DNA of 64,000 bases from Eutrigla gurnardus. Its lineage: Eukaryota; Chordata; Actinopteri; Perciformes; Triglidae. This document shows positions 13,201 to 21,686 of the stretch, in pieces. Both the position numbers and the translations under genes were made by a program. Positions within the stretch are counted from its first letter, which is position 1; the number at the start of each line of letters is the position of its first letter. The stretch is taken from assembly GCA_963514095.1 (NCBI GenBank), contig OY741280.1:10483947-10547946 (forward strand), written 5' to 3'. The notes under the pieces were generated by a model that saw nothing but the letters and a program-made list of their open reading frames with translations, ran no database searches and was not told the DNA's origin.

Positions 13201-16200
13201 CAGCCCTGCCTCGATAGAATCTCCCAGCTTTCAGCAGCAGCTCAGCCCCAGCAGACAACAAGTACCAGAGCAAAGAGTGTGTGTGTGTGTGTGTGTGTAG
13301 GTGTGTAGGTGTAGGAACCCACAGATTATCCCATTGGAGTTACATGTCCACAGTTAAATGACCGTCCCCAGCTCTTTAACACCTTGTGCTGACTGTCGTT
13401 TTTTTCTATCAAGCAGGTGGCAGCAGGCCAACAGACTTACAGCAGGAAACGCAATAATCTTGATGATATAGTGTTGTTTACAGTGGCAGACAAGGAGTCA
13501 TCCTCGTCAGCCAGCCAGTCTGTCTTTCTCTGCGTTTCCCCACTCTTTTTGTTTTTTCTGTTATCTTTGCTTGTGGAGCCGTTTCCCTCACCTGCTGCTG
13601 AGGACACGGACCGTTTACATATGGAGAGACATGATTTGTTAGACACGTGGTTGATATTTCACTCTGTTATAAGAGTTCCAGGTGACTTTTTTTGAAGTAG
13701 TTTCTTTGGTGGTAACATCAGTTGATGCTTGAATATCTGGTTTAGGAAGAGACGGTTGATTTTACATATTGTGGTTCTAAAAAAAACAATCCATCTTTAG
13801 GGACGCAGGCCAGAAGACACGGTTCAAATCCCCACAGCCCTATCATTCTCCCTCTGCGCTTTGTTTTCCCTTTCTGAGAATTTAACTCTAAATCTTCTAC
13901 ATCTTTTTCCTTCTGACCGTCTTTCTCTAGGGCTCCAGGGCCTGTTTCCTGAGGGACATCCCCTTCTCAGCCATCTACTTCCCCTGCTACGCTCACCTCA
14001 AGGCTTACCTCAGTGAAGAGGACGGAAGGATAGGGCCAGCCAAGATGCTGTTTGCTGGCGTGCTGGCAGGTAAAATACTTCAGCCTTCATACTTCAACAG
14101 TACAAATAGTTTGTTTTTAAGTTTCCAGATTAAAAAAACAGTTTGCAGGAATTCTACCTCTGTCAAGGTACTGAACATATTGCATGTACACAAGAATGAA
14201 AAGGAAATTATATCCTACCTTAATTTTTTCCCTGGTACTGTTGAGACTGAATGTCGCCAGTAAACATAATTCAATTCGTCTACCATAATTGGTGTGCTGT
14301 GGGCATACCACAATTAATCAGAACTTAAACAATATTAAGACGATTATTTCTGGGAATATCACCCCTTCACATAGTCATTGTCATAGTCAGATATATTGCT
14401 AATATAAAAATAATATTTATAGCAGCATTAAAGTGGGATTTCATTTCACTGGGTTCATCTCTGGTGAGACTTTGGCGACACTAGACCACCAACAGAAAGT
14501 CAGTAAAATCTGAAAATTTGTATTTAAGTCTGGTAATGTCTACATTGCTGTATACATGTCTAGACATTACTGTCTAAATGAATCAACCATCTCATGTTGC
14601 ATTTAAAAAATCTAGCCTTTTAGACCGTATAAATTTGAAAAACAGCGTTTTGTCTCTGAAAATGTTTGACTTTTCATAGTGAGCCAAAAAAAGCTTCGGT
14701 CCCTGAGGCAATATGTAGCGCCCTTTAAGTTTATGAAAATCTTTGGTCTGGTTCAGTACTGAACAAAGTGTGAGAGCAGGTCTCTCTCTGATCTCGCCTC
14801 AGACCTCCACAGGCCCTCGGTAACAGTAGCAGGGCTCAGAGTTTGGAAGCGAGGCAGCCTCTGACCGCAGGCTCCATGGCGGTAGCTGCTAATTAGAGCG
14901 CTGCTCAGTGATTGGGGACTGGGGTTTTTGGAGCTCTGCAGCAGGGAAGCGCCTCAGATGCCTGCCAAAAGGGAAGCGTTCCAATCCTAATATACTGGAC
15001 TTGCACATACACATATGAAGGCAAGCCGAAAAACACGCTTACGATACTTTATGCATGTTCACCCTGCAAGACTGCATAGAGTGCTGTCTGAAGGTTAGTC
15101 ATAACAGTGAGCAAGAAAGGCCAAGAAGACCAACATCCACTGATGACTTAACAACTTAATCCTCTGCATGAAAATATGATCCAAGTTTAAACATTGGATT
15201 TATCCCGAAAGTAAATACTAATAACAGACCAGCACTCCCCTGCCAAGTCAAAACGCTTTCAAACATTTGCATAAAAGACCTAATATTTATTTTGAATCCT
15301 CTGAGATGTGTCAGCAGCACTTTCTTTTTGACGCAGAGGCACAGCACAACACGGAAAAATCATAAATCCTGCCTGCCTTCTCCCTTTTTACTCCGGTTTC
15401 TCACCACAAGACTGGCAACCCTGGCCCACAGACTCCGAGCTGAAACAAGCCTCATGATTTCTTGATTTTTTTCATTACTTCGACACATTTATCATCCCTC
15501 TTTCACATGTATTTATCAGCGGTTACAGCATTCAGGCAATTAGTGTTTTACAGTCAGCACAGGAAATTGAATTACACGCTTAGTTAGCTAGCACGGCACT
15601 ATTTACCTATGAATTACTCTGGTCTGAGTAGAACGCAGTGTTGGCCATCTCTAACTCACAGTGGCGCTATAAAAGAGTTGTGGAGGAGGGAATGTCCAGC
15701 TTTATTCCCTGTGGGCTGTAAGCAATATCCATGTTGTTCAGTCTCTAGTTATATGAAGTTGAAACGTGTTCATTCATTGATTAATCGATCGACAGAAACT
15801 ATTTTCAACTATTTCACTTTTCATGCAAAAAAGCATCTTAACTTTAAGTGTTTTCTGCTTTATATCAGTGTTAAAGGTACCCTGTGGAGTTTTTGACCAC
15901 TAGTCCGACAATGGGTTCCCGCTTTGTTTGTATCGTACACAAGAACAAGTGTGTGGGGGACAAGATTCACATCCTGCCATTGTTTTCGATGCAGAAACGC
16001 AGCAATGCACCAACAAGGGTCTAAGGACAGTGGGTGTTAGAGGCTGTACACGCTTTACTGTAAGCCCTGAAGAAAAGAAAACCATTCATCGGTAATAAAA
16101 GTAATTGTTCAGCTCAACATTTTTAGACGCATTGGCCCAGAGTTTACAAGTAGTAACTCCAGCATGGTTTTACTTTTTCTAGGAGGAGGTCGGAAAGTTC

Positions 16201-19200
16201 CAAGTTGTCTGGAAGGCAACATCAGATCCCTTGTTCCTAAACCTTTTTTTGTCTCCATTTACTTTTTTCACCATACCTCCTGCAAAAGCCACAGGGAGTC
16301 TGCTCCCCTCCTCTCTCCTCTCTCCTCACCTCCCGTCTTCTCACTCCTCCTCTCCTCTCTCACCTCTCCTGACCTCTCCTCACCTCCCCTCTCTCCTCAC
16401 TCCTCCCCTCCTCTCTCCTCTCCTCCTCTCTCCTCCTCTCTCCTCTCCTCCTGCAGGTGGTCAGTCTCCACCGGGTGCCAGTCTGCTACCTAATGCTGAG
16501 TTGATTAGGCTCGCTGAATAGCTCGTTTGGCCGTTACAAAAACCAAGAAGTCAGAATAAATTGTCAAGAGGGCAGTTGATGGTAATGACTGAGCCATCAA
16601 TGATTGAGCCCATTCATGGCTGAAGTGGCTGGAGTGGGGGACTGCAGTCACTCCCTTTAGTCAGCCAGTCACTTTCACCGGCACATGGGGCACAGTGTGC
16701 ATTGGTCTCATTACCATCTATTGTGTGGCCCCGTTCAAACGGCTGCAAGAAAAGTGGCAGACGGAGGAAAGGGAGAAAAAAGATAGAGGCTAAATAATGG
16801 CCACGCTGGTGGTATGGATTGGTTGATGGTGAAGTGATAGGAACTGGCCCCTACTTGTGTGTAGTGTATGTATGCGACAGACTTGCTTCAAGATGGTCAA
16901 GATCCAAGATGACGTGTTTTTAAAAGTGGGAACAAAGAACGCTGGAACCACTCTATCACAAGCAGTTACGACGATATGCAAGATTTCATTGCTGATTTTC
17001 TAAAAAATCAAGTCATTTCTTTGGGGTTGGTTTAAAACCCCTGCTCTATTTAGAATCAAACACAGCAAAACGTTCTTCTCCCCAGGCATGCCGGCCGCCT
17101 CTCTGGTGACCCCGGCTGATGTGATCAAGACCAGACTACAGGTGGCAGCACGTGCCGGTCAGACCACCTACAGCGGCCTGGTGGACTGTTTCTGGAAGAT
17201 TCTCAGAGAAGAGGGACCACGGGCTTTCTGGAAAGGATCTGGAGGTAACATTGGCGATCGCCATTTCTATAATTTAGTTAGTTAATATAATCCTAAGAAA
17301 GTGCTGGAATTGTATATAAGGCTAATAAAGGACTGTGTATCTCAGTGTGGAATTCAATTTGCCATCCAAGTGATGATGGAAGTTTGTTTTTTTCCTATTT
17401 AACTGGGGCCTACTTGGCCTTGATGCTTATTTGCATTTTCATTAGTATATATAACTGGAAGGTGCATGTTATAGATGTTTGATAAATATTGTAGGAGTTT
17501 TGTAATCCTATTTGGGATGGGACAAATATTTAGTTTGGTATAACATGGAAGTATTTTTTTTTTTTCAATATAATTACAACTATTACACTTATAATATATA
17601 TATAAATATGAAAATATTCAATATATGCAAGGCTTATATAAATATAAAGTAAACAGCATAAACTTTTTCAATGTATTTCATTTTATAGGCAGACTTCTTC
17701 CATGTTCCCCTCATGTCTGAAACCAAACCTTGATTATACGTTTGTGTAGATTGGCGTCTAACTATAAACAGGGAATCTGTGCCTTCCTGTCTGTCTGCCT
17801 GTCTGTGGGTATGCGCTTTGCATCTCTCGAGAACCGTTCATTATGGAGCTTTTTTTCTTATCTTTATTTAAGATCTTGGTCTTTCAATTTGAGAGCATGG
17901 CTCATTGATGTCTTGTTCAGACTTTGTTATGCTTTCCATCAAACCCCGGTCTTCACACATGGATGTGCTCTGCTTCTGCTCCAACGCTACGCCTGCACTC
18001 TGATATATTGTTGCTCCATCTTCAGCCCTTCTCCTCACACTCAAGCTTCTGCTTCATGCTTCTGTCTGCTCTCACATTTCTCCTCTGCTCTTGGATTTTA
18101 ATGAAATGATCCCGTCTCGTTGTGGATTGTGTGTACTTTTTCGTTTGCTTTTACTATAATAATACTTGGCATCATCTGATTCTCATGGTAAAAGCGGCGG
18201 CTACCTGTGCCACCAACTGTAACGTGCTCTGCTGACCGACACCATTGTTCATTCTCCAATAGCACAACGGCAGGAGCTATGATAGTAAAATAAAACAGTA
18301 CGGGTGTATAACAACTGTACATTTATTCTAGCAAGGGAAGTACAGTTGAAGAACTAGTGAAACTACAAAGCACAGAATCTCTGAACTCTGAATGTAGTGT
18401 GAAGCACCTTGAGTAGTTGAAAAGTGGTAGGTCCATTTGTAAAATTAATTAGTTTAATTAACAATCATAAAGTATAGTATGTTACCAACAAACTCCTCGT
18501 CGCCTCCCTGGAGTCACCGGACTAGTTCATACACATTCAAATGTACCTTTTCCTGCAGCCCGTGTGTTCAGATCCTCGCCTCAGTTTGGAGTGACCCTGG
18601 TGACCTATGAAGTCCTGCAGCGCTGGTTCTATATCGACTTCGGAGGACAGTAAGTCTCATTCACTGTTACTAACCTTCCACCAAACTTAGTTGCCTGTTT
18701 TAGTTTGTTGTTGGTCATTAACTCAACCCTCCTCCCCTGATCTACTGCTGAGACCTTATATAACACATAGCTATATCTTCTTGTTTCTTTTGAAGAAAGA
18801 ATATTAAATCTGTTCATCACATTATCAAAGACCGTCTGCGTTCAGAACAATATAGTTCATTTCAACGTGCACTAGCTGCTCTTGGTGTGCATCCACTCTC
18901 CTCTATCACGGAGAAAGAAATGCCACAAGACCAAAAATAAATTATAAGCTCTCACTTGGAGCTTTGGATGTGACAATTTTCTCAAACTCAAGAGTCTTGC
19001 TGCGCAGTGATCCGAGCAGGCAGCACCCATTTGACTTGCACATGTACTTTCCCCACTTCTGGAGCGAGCTCATTTTCCTCCTCAAAATAGGTCACTCGGG
19101 AGTAATTCAGTCATTTTCTGAAGTTTAAAAAGGTCCAGTGGGGAAGAGAGATGCTGAACCTCTCTCTCTAAGAAAGTGCTTCTTTCACATATATGTCATT

Positions 19201-19732
19201 GGATGGCTGGTGATTTTTTTACATGTTGCTCCCTCTCTCCCAGAGACTTGCAGGGAAACAAAATCCAGTGCTGATCCAATGAGAATTTGCTGTGGTTTTT
19301 GGGCGAGTGGATCTGGCAGCCAATCACAGAGCTTGATGTGAAATCAATAAGTGGATTTGATTTGTTCTGCTGTTCCCCTTCTGGTTTTCTATTAAGACTT
19401 TCTCCAATATTTGGTTAAAATTGCATCTTGCGCCGTGTTAATGTTGGTTTCCCTTTAACTCTTACCACACCTCACTCTCCGTCACTGGGCCTCAGGCTTA
19501 CTACTCCCGTCTCTCTCCCTCTCTCTCTCCACACCACAGAAAGCCGGCTGGCTCAGAGCCCACCCCCAAGTCTCGGATCAGCCTGCCGGCGCCCAACCCT
19601 GACCACATCGGAGGCTTCAGGTTGGCCGTGGCCACGTTCGCTGGCATTGAGAGCAAGTTTGGGCTCCATCTCCCACGCTACACGGTGGCAAATGCAGCAG
19701 CAGTGGCCCCCTCTGATGCAAGCCGCCCCTGA
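116..19732 (+). CDS. slc25a13: slc25a13 (citrin), C-terminal 394 codons in ten exons; 5' part lies outside the window
   Basis: Mitochondrial inner-membrane aspartate/glutamate carrier of the SLC25 family, part of the malate-aspartate shuttle and urea cycle supply. Joined exons: 116-200, 2319-2403, 3539-3697, 5554-5606, 5857-5937, 10415-10555, 13931-14069, 17086-17244, 18559-18649, 19540-19732. All introns are GT-AG and all phases join. The three signature motifs of the carrier fold are present: PIDLVKTR, PLEIVKIR and PADVIKTR. The calcium-binding EF-hand half lies upstream of the window. Citrin rather than the paralogue aralar (SLC25A12) is indicated by ALSVIRDLGFFGLYK, IYFPCYAH, AGMPAASL, PPAAEILAG and RISLPAPNPDH; human aralar has ALNVLRDLG, YFPVYAH, GVPAASL and ADLPPANPDH at these places (human sequences recalled, not searched). 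Exon phases agree with the human IVS11 and IVS13 donors after c.1177 and c.1311. The last 14 residues diverge, as usual in this family. Confidence 0.96.
201..2318 (+). other. slc25a13: slc25a13 intron 9
   Basis: 2.1 kb intron with no recognisable gene. It holds a pyrimidine-rich stretch at about 990-1140 and a GAAA tetranucleotide repeat at 1450-1474. Open frames here are short, or are extended by low-complexity sequence. Confidence 0.8.
1450..1474. repeat. (GAAA)n microsatellite
   Basis: About six GAAA units in slc25a13 intron 9. Confidence 0.85.
2319..2403 (+). CDS. slc25a13: slc25a13 exon (human exon 10 equivalent)
   Basis: Encodes QLGSDVSRPIFVQVAESAY then RFTLGSVAG, entering transmembrane helix 1 of the carrier domain. 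The acceptor is a tandem gcag|cag, so the first Gln codon may be optional (start 2319 or 2322). I chose 2319 because it gives the same spacing as human citrin between QRQ and AESAYRF. The donor is GGGG|gtaag and the exon ends in phase 1. Confidence 0.93.
2404..3538 (+). other. slc25a13: slc25a13 intron 10
   Basis: 1.1 kb intron. A pyrimidine-rich block (about 2605-2650 and 2830-2880) explains the long Ser/Leu-rich open frames. No gene or mobile element recognised. Confidence 0.8.
3539..3697 (+). CDS. slc25a13: slc25a13 exon (human exon 11 equivalent)
   Basis: Encodes A-MGATAVYPIDLVKTRMQNQ, then RTSGSLVGELMYKNSFDC, then FKKVMRYEGVLGLYR-G. This is helix 1 with the first PxDxxK signature (PIDLVK) and the first matrix amphipathic helix. 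The segment after the signature is close to human citrin RSTGSFVGELMYKNSFDC. The acceptor ctttgtag precedes CT, completing GCT (Ala). The donor AGAG|gtcag matches the phase of the human exon 11 donor. Confidence 0.95.
3698..5553 (+). other. slc25a13: slc25a13 intron 11
   Basis: 1.9 kb intron with a (GT)n array at 5081-5129 and a T-rich acceptor region at about 5510-5525. No gene recognised. Confidence 0.8.
5081..5129. repeat. (GT)n microsatellite
   Basis: Uninterrupted GT dinucleotide run of about 49 bp. Confidence 0.97.
5554..5606 (+). CDS. slc25a13: slc25a13 exon (human exon 12 equivalent)
   Basis: 53-bp exon encoding (G)LVPQLLGVAPEKAIKLT, the start of transmembrane helix 2. PQLLGVAPEKAIKLT matches human citrin; aralar has PQLIGVAPEKAIKLT. 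Acceptor gatag, donor gtaagt. Confidence 0.95.
5607..5856 (+). other. slc25a13: slc25a13 intron 12
   Basis: 250-bp intron, gtaagt to ttttcag; nothing else seen. Confidence 0.85.
5857..5937 (+). CDS. slc25a13: slc25a13 exon (human exon 13 equivalent)
   Basis: 27 codons, VNDFVRGKTRQKDGTVPPAA then EILAGAC: end of helix 2, the intermembrane loop, and the start of helix 3. Length and phase (0/0) equal the human exon. The usual GGC-AGG glycine pair reads GAC-AGG here. Confidence 0.95.
7123..7250. repeat. C27 homopolymer followed by an imperfect (CA)n array
   Basis: Poly-C from 7123 to 7149, then CA repeats with a few interruptions from 7151 to 7250. Confidence 0.95.
8990..9240. promoter_or_regulatory. 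Candidate non-coding regulatory element with inverted forkhead-like sites
   Basis: Complex, non-repetitive sequence within an intron. GTTGTTTAC at 9034-9042 and its exact reverse complement GTAAACAAC at 9052-9060 are separated by 9 bp. GTAAACA is the forkhead consensus. CATTAGTATTCAATT follows at about 9085-9100. Function is inferred only from composition. Confidence 0.25.
10119..10145. repeat. (CTC)n microsatellite
   Basis: About eight CTC units in slc25a13 intron 13. Confidence 0.9.
10415..10555 (+). CDS. slc25a13: slc25a13 exon (human exon 14 equivalent)
   Basis: 47 codons: AGGSQVIFTNPLEIVKIR, LQVAGEITTGPRVSAL, SVIRDLGFFGLYK. It carries helix 3 with the second signature PLEIVK and the second matrix helix. 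SVIRDLGFFG follows citrin (SVVRDLGFFG) rather than aralar (NVLRDLGIFG). Acceptor ctccag, donor AAG|gtgag. Confidence 0.96.
10957..11011. repeat. Perfect 23-bp inverted repeat with 9-nt loop
   Basis: GTTGACAGGAAACCAAGAGG continuing ATG (10957-10979) is the exact reverse complement of 10989-11011. The loop is tgttggttt. Transcribed with slc25a13, it would fold into a 55-nt hairpin. Confidence 0.95.
13277..13298. repeat. (GT)11 microsatellite
   Basis: Short GT run, followed by GTGTAG units. Confidence 0.9.
13931..14069 (+). CDS. slc25a13: slc25a13 exon (human exon 15 equivalent)
   Basis: Encodes GSRACFLRDIPFSAIYFPCY, AHLKAYLSEEDGRIGP, AKMLFAGVLA-G: helix 4, a loop and the start of helix 5. YFPCYAH and the EEDG loop follow citrin; aralar has YFPVYAH. 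GSRACF replaces the GAKACF of human citrin. Acceptor ctctag, donor GCAG|gtaaa, phase 1. Confidence 0.96.
15871..16130. mobile_element. Probable dispersed non-coding repeat
   Basis: Begins TTAAAGGTACCCTGTGGAG, a start I recall from short non-autonomous repeats common in percomorph introns. No matching inverted end is seen, so the right boundary is a guess. Confidence 0.4.
16305..16456. repeat. Polypyrimidine (CTC/CCT) tract
   Basis: About 150 bp that is almost pure C/T on the + strand, built from CTCCTCTC-type units. It ends in cctgcag, a good splice-acceptor look-alike. Confidence 0.9.
16490..16740. promoter_or_regulatory. Candidate conserved non-coding element
   Basis: Complex, balanced-composition sequence with several homeodomain-like cores (TTGATTAG, GGTAATGACT, TCAATGATTGAG) and no open frame. 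It resembles vertebrate developmental enhancers, but conservation cannot be tested here. Confidence 0.25.
17086..17244 (+). CDS. slc25a13: slc25a13 exon (human exon 16 equivalent)
   Basis: Encodes (G)MPAASLVTPADVIKTRL, QVAARAGQTTYSGLVDCF, WKILREEGPRAFWKGSG-. It carries helix 5 with the third signature PADVIK and the third matrix helix. GMPAAS is citrin-type. Acceptor ccccag, donor GGAG|gtaac. Confidence 0.96.
17245..18558 (+). other. slc25a13: slc25a13 intron 16
   Basis: 1.3 kb, AT-rich in the middle (17380-17680). No gene or clear mobile element recognised. Confidence 0.8.
18559..18649 (+). CDS. slc25a13: slc25a13 exon (human exon 17 equivalent)
   Basis: Encodes (A)RVFRSSPQFGVTLVTYE then VLQRWFYIDFGG, transmembrane helix 6, nearly identical to both human paralogues. 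Acceptor cctgcag, donor GGACA|gtaag, phase 2. Confidence 0.96.
18650..19539 (+). other. slc25a13: slc25a13 intron 17
   Basis: 890-bp intron ending in a CT-rich tract and ccacag. No other feature recognised. Confidence 0.8.
19540..19732 (+). CDS. slc25a13: slc25a13 terminal coding exon (human exon 18 equivalent)
   Basis: Encodes QKPAGSEPTPKSRISLPAP, NPDHIGGFRLAVATFAGI, ESKFGLHLPRYT and a lineage-specific Ala-rich tail ending in ASRP, then TGA at 19730-19732. SRI-LPAPNPDH and LAVATFAG are citrin-type. Confidence 0.95.
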
Positions 19733-20016
19733 GCCTCCACGGGTAGGGGGGGTAAGTGAAAGAGAAGGCTTGCATGTTTTTAAACAAGCCATTGTAGTAT
19801 TTCAAGTTTCTTCTCATGTCATTTCTTTATATACGAGACATATTTTCATATCTATCCGAATATTTTGGTCCACTTTCAATTGTACGCACATTTGATCAAA
19901 CGCTTCCACAAGAATATGAGCTAAAGTACTTGAATGTAAAGCTACAGTGTGACAATCTGAATGTACACAATGTTTACTGTAAGATGTTTGGTTTCAGGTC
20001 TAAATGTATACAGATG

Positions 20017-20024
20017 TGTAAATA
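20017..20024 (+). promoter_or_regulatory. Pumilio-type element TGTAAATA in the 3' UTR
   Basis: Exact match to the UGUANAUA consensus for Pumilio proteins. A single 8-mer may occur by chance. Confidence 0.3.
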
Positions 20025-20587
20025 TCTGAGAGACAGCTGGCACCGACTGCAGCTCTGTAGTGTGTCATGACTGACTATTTAAATGTGTACAGTACAGAAA
20101 ATGTAGGAGTTACATATGGTGTGTAATAATCGTGCCTTACTATGCGTATGGCAGCAACATGTGTACTAAAGAGTAAAGAGAAACTTATATTAGTAAACTG
20201 AATGTGTGTCGGAGTTTTCATTTACGCTGCGAGGAAAAGGCGAGACAACAGATGGTCAGCTACGCTTTAATAGTAAACATAGCAGGTTTAACAGTCAGCA
20301 CGCTCCATTACAATATATCTCTTGATAACTAACAGTTGTTGCTCTTATCAGAACAAAAGACAAAGTGCCAATACCACACTCGATTCAGTTTCTGCCACCC
20401 TGAAACACTGACACAAAGCAGCCACAAAGCCCCGCGTGTGGAAAACGTCACCATCATAACTCCATGTTTATGCATCTGGAATATTTAAGAAATGTGTCGC
20501 ATGCAGGCATCACACGGAGAAAAGAAGCACGACATGAAGTGAAAATGACAGTTTGTAAACAATACATGACTAGTCTATGGACCCTGC

Positions 20588-20593
20588 TTTATT
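20588..20593 (-). terminator. dync1i1: Candidate dync1i1 polyadenylation signal
   Basis: TTTATT on + is AATAAA on -. It is the first canonical hexamer downstream of the dync1i1 stop, about 985 bp away, and lies inside the slc25a13 3' UTR. Confidence 0.4.
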
Positions 20594-20674
20594 TTGTTTT
20601 TTCGGTAGTGCAAAGCGTTGTCACAGTACATCTTCATAAGGCAATAAGACTGCCACTTTGTATATACTGTAAGC

Positions 20675-20695
20675 AATAAATCACCTTTAAATAAA
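20675..20695 (+). terminator. slc25a13: slc25a13 polyadenylation signals
   Basis: Two AATAAA hexamers within 21 bp (20675-20680 and 20690-20695), about 950 bp after the stop codon. Confidence 0.6.
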
Positions 20696-20710
20696 GAAAT
20701 AAGGGTGGAC

Positions 20711-21575
20711 AAATCAGTAGAGGTCAACAGTTTAACCATTCACGGACAGTTTTGTATTCACAGGAGCGTAAATGCAAGAATACAATAAAAGCGTGGTCTT
20801 CTTTGCACCAGACAGGAACATGTACATGACGAAAAGAAGAAACCAAACTGATTGAGACACACATGCTACAGTGACACCGATAAAAGGGCACCGGGTGGGT
20901 GTACCACGAAGCAAGTTCCACCAGGCTCTCTCTGCGGTTCAACAAAACCTAAAACCCCAATCAGAGATAATGGGTATCAGGTTGGTGGTTATCAACTGTC
21001 TCTGTTAAGGCAGGTTTTCTTCACCAGGCGCACGTTCCCATTAAAGGGGCCCGTCTGGTGCATCATTTGAGTTTCCTGCAGTAGCAGTGGAGCACAGGCT
21101 TGGCAGCAAGTCAGGACCAAGCATATAAACACAAGCCAGAGTGGTGCGTAGTTTTATGTGCCTTTATCATTCTTTTACGTATGATATGCTCAGATTTAAA
21201 GTGTTACTCTTACCTGAAACAACAATCAGCAGCAGCTCCACTAAACTATTAATTGATGTTGTTAACAAAATCACCCTCATGTTCCCTTAAGGCTCCAGTG
21301 ATGGATATGTGGGTGCCATCTACTACACTCGTCTAAACGGCATATTGCTTATTGGTGTAGTGATCATTTGATGCGTGTTACGTGGGATTTTATAGAAGAT
21401 TCTTTTATAGTTGCTGTGGGAGAATGTCCAGAGAGCGCTTCAAACATATTCAGTGTTTCAGTGAGAGTAAGAACATACAGTATATTAACATACGGCTCCA
21501 CGCTAACCCATTAATCTTGCTTCATAGTACACCCTGTGGTCTCTGATTCCTTGCTCTTTGGTTGGGAGTGCTGCT
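20711..21575. other. Convergent 3' interval between slc25a13 and dync1i1
   Basis: Non-coding; probably the dync1i1 3' UTR on the - strand. No canonical AATAAA is present on the - strand here; GATAAA and CATAAA variants occur near 21155-21170. Confidence 0.55.
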
Positions 21576-21686
21576 CTATGAAGCCAGCTCCATAGGCCCC
21601 TCCTCCTCGCCGTCCGCTCGGTTCGCACGGATCTCCATCAGGGTACGAGCGAAGCGGCTCCAGTCGTCGGTATGAGTCACTGACAG
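21576..21686 (-). CDS. dync1i1: dync1i1 terminal coding exon (human exon 17 equivalent)
   Basis: 37 codons: LSVTHTDDWSRFARTLM, EIRANRADGEEEGPMELAS, stop TAG (21578-21576). Human IC1 reads LAVPHNDEWTRFARTL and EIRANRADSEEEG here. Acceptor cttccag. The mouse/human equivalent exon has been reported as a limb enhancer of Dlx5/6. Confidence 0.95.
   Translation of the reverse strand: MSVTHTDDWSRFARTLMEIRANRADGEEEGPMELAS

Larger units (their letters stand above)
10556..13930 (+). other. slc25a13: slc25a13 intron 14
   Basis: 3.4 kb intron with a perfect 23-bp hairpin (10957-11011), a short GT run (13277-13298) and a GC-rich, CpG-containing patch at about 12720-12920. No coding exon recognised. Confidence 0.75.
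14070..17085 (+). other. slc25a13: slc25a13 intron 15
   Basis: 3.0 kb intron. It holds a probable dispersed repeat (about 15871-16130), a long polypyrimidine tract (16305-16456) and a stretch resembling conserved non-coding DNA (16490-16740). No coding exon recognised. Confidence 0.75.
19733..20710 (+). other. slc25a13: slc25a13 3' UTR (end inferred)
   Basis: Non-coding DNA after the stop. Two canonical AATAAA hexamers lie at 20675-20680 and 20690-20695, with another at 20784-20789, so the transcript probably ends between about 20700 and 20810. Confidence 0.6.

Noticed and set aside
14531..14565. Short inverted repeat GTAATGTCTA/TAGACATTAC
   Set aside because: Ten-base arms with a long loop in AT-rich sequence are expected by chance at this scale.
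116..19732. slc25a12 (aralar) as the identity of the carrier
   Set aside because: Diagnostic residues in exons 12-18 and the dync1i1 neighbour favour slc25a13.
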